Assembly (NCBI RefSeq): GCF_000336955.1
Contig: NZ_AOLI01000006.1
Coordinates: 244,039-278,923, forward strand
Origin: Haloferax larsenii JCM 13917
GTDB lineage: Archaea; Halobacteriota; Halobacteria; Halobacteriales; Haloferacaceae
Reading direction: 5' to 3'
DNA length: 34,885 nt
The position numbers were made by a program, and so were the translations under genes. Positions 31,125-34,885 of this stretch are shown here, in pieces (the stretch's first letter is position 1; the number at the start of each line of letters is the position of its first letter). The notes under the pieces are model-generated. The model saw nothing but the letters and a program-made list of their open reading frames with translations. It ran no database searches and was not told where the DNA came from.

Positions 31125-32216
31125 TTAGCGGACGAGTGAGGCGACAGCTTCGGTGAGCGCCGCCGCGGCGTTCCGAACGTCGGCGGTCCGCACGTACTCG
31201 CGTTCTGCGTGTGCGACCGCACCCTCTTCGTCTGCGAGAACGCCTGGGCCGAAGACGACGACCGGTGCCGGCGAGAAGTAGGAGGCTTCAGTCGCCGCGG
31301 TAAACGGTCGAATCGCCCCGTTTCCACCAGCATTCTTCGACGCGTCGGCGACCGTCGCCACGAGTTCGTGGTCGGGGTCGGTCGCGAACGCTTCGAGGAA
31401 GGGTGTCGGACGCTCGGTAAGGGAGAACTCGACGTCGACGTCGTCAGGTACGGCGGCTTCGAGCGCGGCTTCGAGCGTCGAGCGAAAGTCGTCTGCCGTC
31501 TCGGGCGGGACGCTCCGACGGTCGACAACCAGTTCGCACTCCGCCGGGACTTGATTGGAGTTGGCTCCGCCGTCGACCAGCGTCGGCGTCAACGTCGCCG
31601 CACCGAGGTCCGGGTGGGCGTCCCTGTCGTCGTCGAACGACCGAATCACGTCGAGCACGGACCCGAGTGCGTCGATTGCGTTGACGCCGGAATCCGGCTC
31701 TGCCGCGTGGGCCGCGACGCCGCGGAGCGTGATTGTCCCTTCGAAGCGACCCTTGGCCGCCGTGCACACGTCGAGGTCCGTCGGCTCGCCGACGATGTAC
31801 AGGTCGCCGTCGAGGTCGAGGGCGTCAGCGCCGGTCGAAAGCACCTCCTCGTCGGGCGTGACCGCGAGCGTGACCCGAGTCTCCGGACCGGGGTCGGCAG
31901 CGAAAAACGCCGCGAGCAACGCTGCAAGCGGTCCCTTCGCGTCGCAGGACCCGCGGCCGTGGATGACGCCGTCCTCGCGTTTGTAGGGCACGTGCGGTGA
32001 GACAGTGTCGATGTGCGTGTTGAGAACGAGATGTCGCTCCGGGTCGGTTGCGCCCTTCGACGCGAGGGTGTTGCCCGCATCGTCCACAGTGGCTTCGACG
32101 CCGTTGGCTTCGAGCGTCTCGACGAGGAACGCCCGCATCTCGCTCACGTCGTCGTTCGACGCGATGGGAACGGCTTGTTCGAGGAACGCGACGGGGTCGA
32201 ACCCCTCGCCGCTCAT
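31125..32216 (-). CDS. dapE: succinyl-diaminopimelate desuccinylase
   Basis: A 363-residue M20-family metallopeptidase. The first metal-binding stretch is LNTHIDTV, the second is GRGSCDAKGPLAALLAAF, and the catalytic glutamate sits in TPDEEVLSTG. Later DGGANSNQVPAECELVVDRR is the typical M20 dimerisation/active region, and the C-terminal metal histidine is in GAVAHAEREYV. By sequence alone it could be ArgE, LysK or DapE. Placement directly after dapF, lysA and dapD points to DapE, hydrolysing N-succinyl-LL-diaminopimelate. The ATG overlaps the dapF stop (ATGA, 32213-32216). It ends the operon. Confidence 0.88.
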   Translation of the reverse strand: MSGEGFDPVAFLEQAVPIASNDDVSEMRAFLVETLEANGVEATVDDAGNTLASKGATDPERHLVLNTHIDTVSPHVPYKREDGVIHGRGSCDAKGPLAALLAAFFAADPGPETRVTLAVTPDEEVLSTGADALDLDGDLYIVGEPTDLDVCTAAKGRFEGTITLRGVAAHAAEPDSGVNAIDALGSVLDVIRSFDDDRDAHPDLGAATLTPTLVDGGANSNQVPAECELVVDRRSVPPETADDFRSTLEAALEAAVPDDVDVEFSLTERPTPFLEAFATDPDHELVATVADASKNAGGNGAIRPFTAATEASYFSPAPVVVFGPGVLADEEGAVAHAEREYVRTADVRNAAAALTEAVASLVR

Positions 32217-33079
32217 CGCTGGCGGAAGACGACGTCCGCCTCGCCGTCGCCCTCGTGGACGGCCGGGCCGCCCAGCAGTGCGGTCCCTTCGTCGGGGACC
32301 GTTACGGAGAGTTCGCCACCCGGGGGCGACACCGACACCGGGGCGTCGCCCTCGACGAGTCCGAGGCGCTTGGCGACGGCGACGACCGCGACAGCGCCGG
32401 TTCCGCAGGACTGCGTTTCACCTTCGACACCGCGTTCGAAGGTCCGTTGCCGGAAGCCACCGTCGCCGTCCGGGGACGCGATGGTGACGTTCGCTCCCTC
32501 GGGGAACAGCGGTGCGTGCCGAATCGACGGGGCGACCGATTCGAGGTCGACGTCGTCAACGTCGTCGACGATTGCGACCGCGTGCGGAACGCCGGTGTTG
32601 ACGGCCGTGACCGTCAGGTCGCCGACCTCGGCCTCGACGAGTTCCTCGCCGCTGTCGAGCGGGACATCTCGCGGCGCGAACGACGGGACACCCATCTCGA
32701 CGGAGACGTAGTCGTCTTCGACGGTTGCGCGCCGAGTTCCGGCGGGCGTGTCTATCATGACCTCGGTCGTCTCGGCGCGCTCGGCGGCCCACGCGGCAGC
32801 GACGCGAGCGCCGTTGCCGCACATCGCGGCGACGGAGCCGTCTGGCTGGACGAGAGTCATCACGACCCGCGGCGGGTCGTAGCGGTCTTCGAGGGCGAGA
32901 AACAGGACGCCGTCAGCGCCGCGGCGGTCGCTCTCGGTGAGCGAGACGCCTGCCTCTCGGTCACAGTGCGTTCGTGCGAATTCTGGTCGGTCGGGTACCG
33001 GGTCTTCGGCGTCGACGACGACGAAGTCGTTTCCGGTGCCGTGGAACTTTTCGAATGGGACGGTGTTGAGTGCGCTCAT
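32213..33079 (-). CDS. dapF: diaminopimelate epimerase
   Basis: A 288-residue PLP-independent epimerase converting LL- to meso-diaminopimelate. Both active-site cysteines are present: MCGNGARVAA in the first half and QSCGTGAVAV in the second. The N-terminal signature FEKFHGTGNDFVVVDAED is typical. Length is usual. Starts 16 bases after lysA and overlaps dapE by four bases. All residues needed for catalysis appear intact. Confidence 0.94.
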   Translation of the reverse strand: MSALNTVPFEKFHGTGNDFVVVDAEDPVPDRPEFARTHCDREAGVSLTESDRRGADGVLFLALEDRYDPPRVVMTLVQPDGSVAAMCGNGARVAAAWAAERAETTEVMIDTPAGTRRATVEDDYVSVEMGVPSFAPRDVPLDSGEELVEAEVGDLTVTAVNTGVPHAVAIVDDVDDVDLESVAPSIRHAPLFPEGANVTIASPDGDGGFRQRTFERGVEGETQSCGTGAVAVVAVAKRLGLVEGDAPVSVSPPGGELSVTVPDEGTALLGGPAVHEGDGEADVVFRQR

Positions 33080-33095
33080 AGTTGTGTGTGCTTGG

Positions 33096-34343
33096 TCAGT
33101 TGGGGATGGTTTCTGAAGCGGTGCGTTCGAGGAGGGTCACGTCGTCGAGCGTTTCGCGGCGGCGGGCGACGCGGGTGTCGCTGCCGTCGAGGACGACTTC
33201 TGCGGGTCGCGGGCGGGAGTTGTAGGTACTCGCCATCTCGTAGCCGTACGCCCCCGCGTTTCCGATTGCGAGGACGTCGCCGCGCTCGGACCGGGCGAGC
33301 GAGCGGCCGTCTGCGAACACGTCGCTCGTCTCGCAGACGGGGCCGGAGACGATGGTCGGAACCGCCCCGGCGTCGGGCCGAGAGAGGTTCGAAATCGCGT
33401 GGTACGCGTCGTACATCGCCGGTCGGAGCAAAGTCGTCATACCAGCGTCGATGCCGACGACGGTCGTCTCGGGCGTCTCCTTCACGGTGTTGACCCGCGA
33501 GAGAAGCACGCCGGCGTCGGCGACGACGTACCGGCCGGGTTCGATGGCCAGTTGGGCGTCGGTCTCACCGAGTGCTTCGCGGGTCGCGTCGGCGACGGCA
33601 TCGAGGTCGAGTGGCGGTTCGTCGTCGTGGTAGGGGACGCCGAAGCCGCCGCCCACGTCCACGAATTCGAGGTCTCCGACCTCGCGGGCGAGGTCGCCCA
33701 TGCGGCGGACCAGTTCGCGGTGCGCCGAGAGGTCGTCGCCCGAGATACCGCTTCCCGCGTGGGCGTGGACGCCGACGAGGTCGAACTCGTCGCGCACGTC
33801 GTCGGCGATGTCCGGCACGCGGTCGATTGGGATGCCGAACTTCGCGTGGCCGCCGGTCGTGACCTTCTCGTGGTGGCCCGCGCCGACGCCGGGGTTCGCG
33901 CGAAGGCAGAGTCGCCCGTCGAAGCCGCGTTCTCGGAGACGGTCGATAGTGTCCGCCGCGCCGACCGTGACGGTCATCTCGGGGTTTTCTTCCCAGCGCG
34001 AGATGACGTGGTCGAGGTCGGCCGCTGGCGGGTTGACCGCGGTGTATCGGATGCGGTCGCCGGGGAATCCGGCGTCGAGGGCGCGTTCGACCTCGCCCGC
34101 AGCGGCGCATTCGGCGTCGATGCCGGTCTCACGGACGGCTTCGAGGACGGCGCGCCCGGTGTGCGCCTTGACGGCGTAGCTAACGTGGGCGTCGGGGAAC
34201 GCCGAGTGGAGACGAGAACAGTTCTCGCGGACGCGCTGGAGGTCCGTCACGTACAGCGGCGAGCCGAACTCGTCGGCGAGCGACAGGAGGTGCTCGCGGT
34301 CCCAGTCGGCCAGTCGCCGAACGGCCGGACCTCCACCGCTCAT
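33096..34343 (-). CDS. lysA: diaminopimelate decarboxylase
   Basis: A 415-residue PLP-dependent, fold type III decarboxylase making L-lysine from meso-diaminopimelate. The PLP lysine is in HVSYAVKAHTGRAVL, the His/Gly-rich phosphate-binding region is around VGVHAHAGSGISG, and FVDVGGGFGVPY, EPGRYVVADAGVLLSRV, and SGPVCETSDVFADGR (the active-site Cys from the dimer partner) are all present. The end GNAGAYGYEMASTYNSRPRPAEVVLDG is typical. Its ATG overlaps the dapD stop (ATGA, 34340-34343), so translation is coupled. Confidence 0.95.
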   Translation of the reverse strand: MSGGGPAVRRLADWDREHLLSLADEFGSPLYVTDLQRVRENCSRLHSAFPDAHVSYAVKAHTGRAVLEAVRETGIDAECAAAGEVERALDAGFPGDRIRYTAVNPPAADLDHVISRWEENPEMTVTVGAADTIDRLRERGFDGRLCLRANPGVGAGHHEKVTTGGHAKFGIPIDRVPDIADDVRDEFDLVGVHAHAGSGISGDDLSAHRELVRRMGDLAREVGDLEFVDVGGGFGVPYHDDEPPLDLDAVADATREALGETDAQLAIEPGRYVVADAGVLLSRVNTVKETPETTVVGIDAGMTTLLRPAMYDAYHAISNLSRPDAGAVPTIVSGPVCETSDVFADGRSLARSERGDVLAIGNAGAYGYEMASTYNSRPRPAEVVLDGSDTRVARRRETLDDVTLLERTASETIPN

Positions 34344-34855
34344 TCGCGGAGTGCCTCCTCCCGACGGGTGGCGTCGAGGGTGTCGTCTTCGATGTCGAGG
34401 GCGACGACCGCGGGCTTGTACGCGCCACCGGCGAACAGGTCGTGGTCGCCGAGCGAGGACTCCACGAAGCGGGTGAACGCCCGGCGGTTCGCGGGCAAGT
34501 GACCGTAGTAAATCTCCTCGTCGACGAGGTCGTAGACGGGGATACGCGGCGTCAGAAGCGTGTTCTCGCCGACGATGGAGTTCTCGCCGACGACGAAGCC
34601 CGAGGTGACGCGACAGCCAGCGCCGAGTGCGGCCCCGTCTTCGACGACGACCGGGGCGTCCTCGACGGGTTCGAGCACGCCGCCGATGAGCGTGTTCGCG
34701 CCAAGCTTGACGTCCGCGCCGATTTGGGCACAGGAGCCGACGGTGTCACAGGAGTCGACGAGCGTGCCGTCGCCGACGTATGCCCCGATGTTGACGAACG
34801 AGGGACTCATCATGATGCAGTCGGAGCCGAGGTGCGCCCCGCGGCGGATGACAGT
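34340..34855 (-). CDS. dapD: tetrahydrodipicolinate N-succinyltransferase, 5'-truncated
   Basis: The C-terminal part (171 genuine codons) of a DapD enzyme, which succinylates tetrahydrodipicolinate, the first step of the succinylase branch of lysine synthesis. The visible region is a left-handed beta-helix of hexapeptide repeats: GAHLGSDCIMMSPSFVNIGAYVG, GTLVDSCDTVGSCAQIGADVKLGANTLIGG. It ends in an acidic helix. The N-terminus is cut off by the contig end. The frame seems to open with a Met at 34870, but the first five residues (MYKRQ) come from adapter bases, so the true gene sequence begins with the Thr codon at 34855. It is the most upstream visible gene of the dapD-lysA-dapF-dapE cluster. 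Confidence 0.92.
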   Translation of the reverse strand, partial: TVIRRGAHLGSDCIMMSPSFVNIGAYVGDGTLVDSCDTVGSCAQIGADVKLGANTLIGGVLEPVEDAPVVVEDGAALGAGCRVTSGFVVGENSIVGENTLLTPRIPVYDLVDEEIYYGHLPANRRAFTRFVESSLGDHDLFAGGAYKPAVVALDIEDDTLDATRREEALRE

Positions 34856-34885
34856 CTGTCTCTTATACACATCTCTGATGGCGCG
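34856..34885. other. sequencing adapter (transposase mosaic end + adapter) at contig edge
   Basis: Bases 34856-34874 are CTGTCTCTTATACACATCT, the 19-bp Tn5 mosaic end used in transposase library kits. They are followed by CTGATGGCGCG, which reads in reverse as the 3' end of the 454-type primer A. This is library sequence left in the assembly, not haloarchaeal DNA. Confidence 0.95.

Noticed and set aside
34868-34870. Met at 34870 as dapD start
   Set aside because: These bases are part of the sequencing adapter, so the start is an artefact and the gene is truncated.

Overview
The window is a high-GC, protein-dense piece of haloarchaeal chromosome, most likely Haloferax or a close relative. The evidence is the strongly acidic predicted proteins, TATA-like boxes about 27 nt upstream of many start codons (leaderless transcripts), a Tat lipoprotein signal, a PGF-CTERM-like tail, an archaeal 20S proteasome alpha subunit, RNase P proteins Rnp2 and Rnp3, a geranylgeranylglyceryl phosphate synthase, and a glucose dehydrogenase whose metal ligands (D38, H63, E64, E150) sit at the positions known from Haloferax. 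I saw no rRNA, tRNA, IS element or CRISPR array. The last 30 bases are not genomic: they are a transposase mosaic end followed by a sequencing adapter, so the right edge is a draft contig end.

Layout. 1-645: AT-richer stretch without a convincing gene. 646-2428: a small winged-helix regulator, a leaderless 22-codon ORF coupled by ATGA overlap to an uncharacterised 140-residue protein, and hpt (purine salvage). 2630-9026: a five-gene peptide/nickel-type ABC importer operon (lipoprotein, two permeases, two ATPases) with 1-4 nt overlaps; the binding protein appears circularly permuted. 9114-13554: DJ-1/PfpI protein, HTH-zinc-ribbon regulator, sugar nucleotidyltransferase, diphthine-ammonia ligase, two uncharacterised proteins. 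13590-15647: two tandem cysteine-free CysD-like ATP-pyrophosphatases. 15786-18708: uncharacterised protein, monothiol glutaredoxin, a 17-bp tandem array, then gdh-gfcR (glucose dehydrogenase and sugar-catabolism regulator). 18994-23708: divergent purB and purNH, GGGP synthase, a universal stress protein. 23762-27622: the FolC-FolP fusion, a small membrane protein, an NRDE/TANGO2 protein and a winged-helix protein. 27807-30400 (minus): rnp3, methyltransferase, rnp2, psmA operon. 30505-31074: small PGF-CTERM surface protein. 31125-34855 (minus): lysine cluster dapD(partial)-lysA-dapF-dapE.

How the parts fit. Purine metabolism recurs (hpt, purB, purNH), and the folate fusion supplies the one-carbon carrier used by purNH. 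The gdh-gfcR pair joins the first sugar-oxidising step to its probable regulator. The rnp-psmA operon couples tRNA processing with protein turnover, as in many archaea. The most unusual items are the permuted binding protein, the cysteine-free CysD pair with a near-perfect operator-like palindrome at its promoter, the leaderless mini-ORF, a palindrome enclosing the TATA box of the zinc-ribbon regulator, and the 17-bp tandem array.
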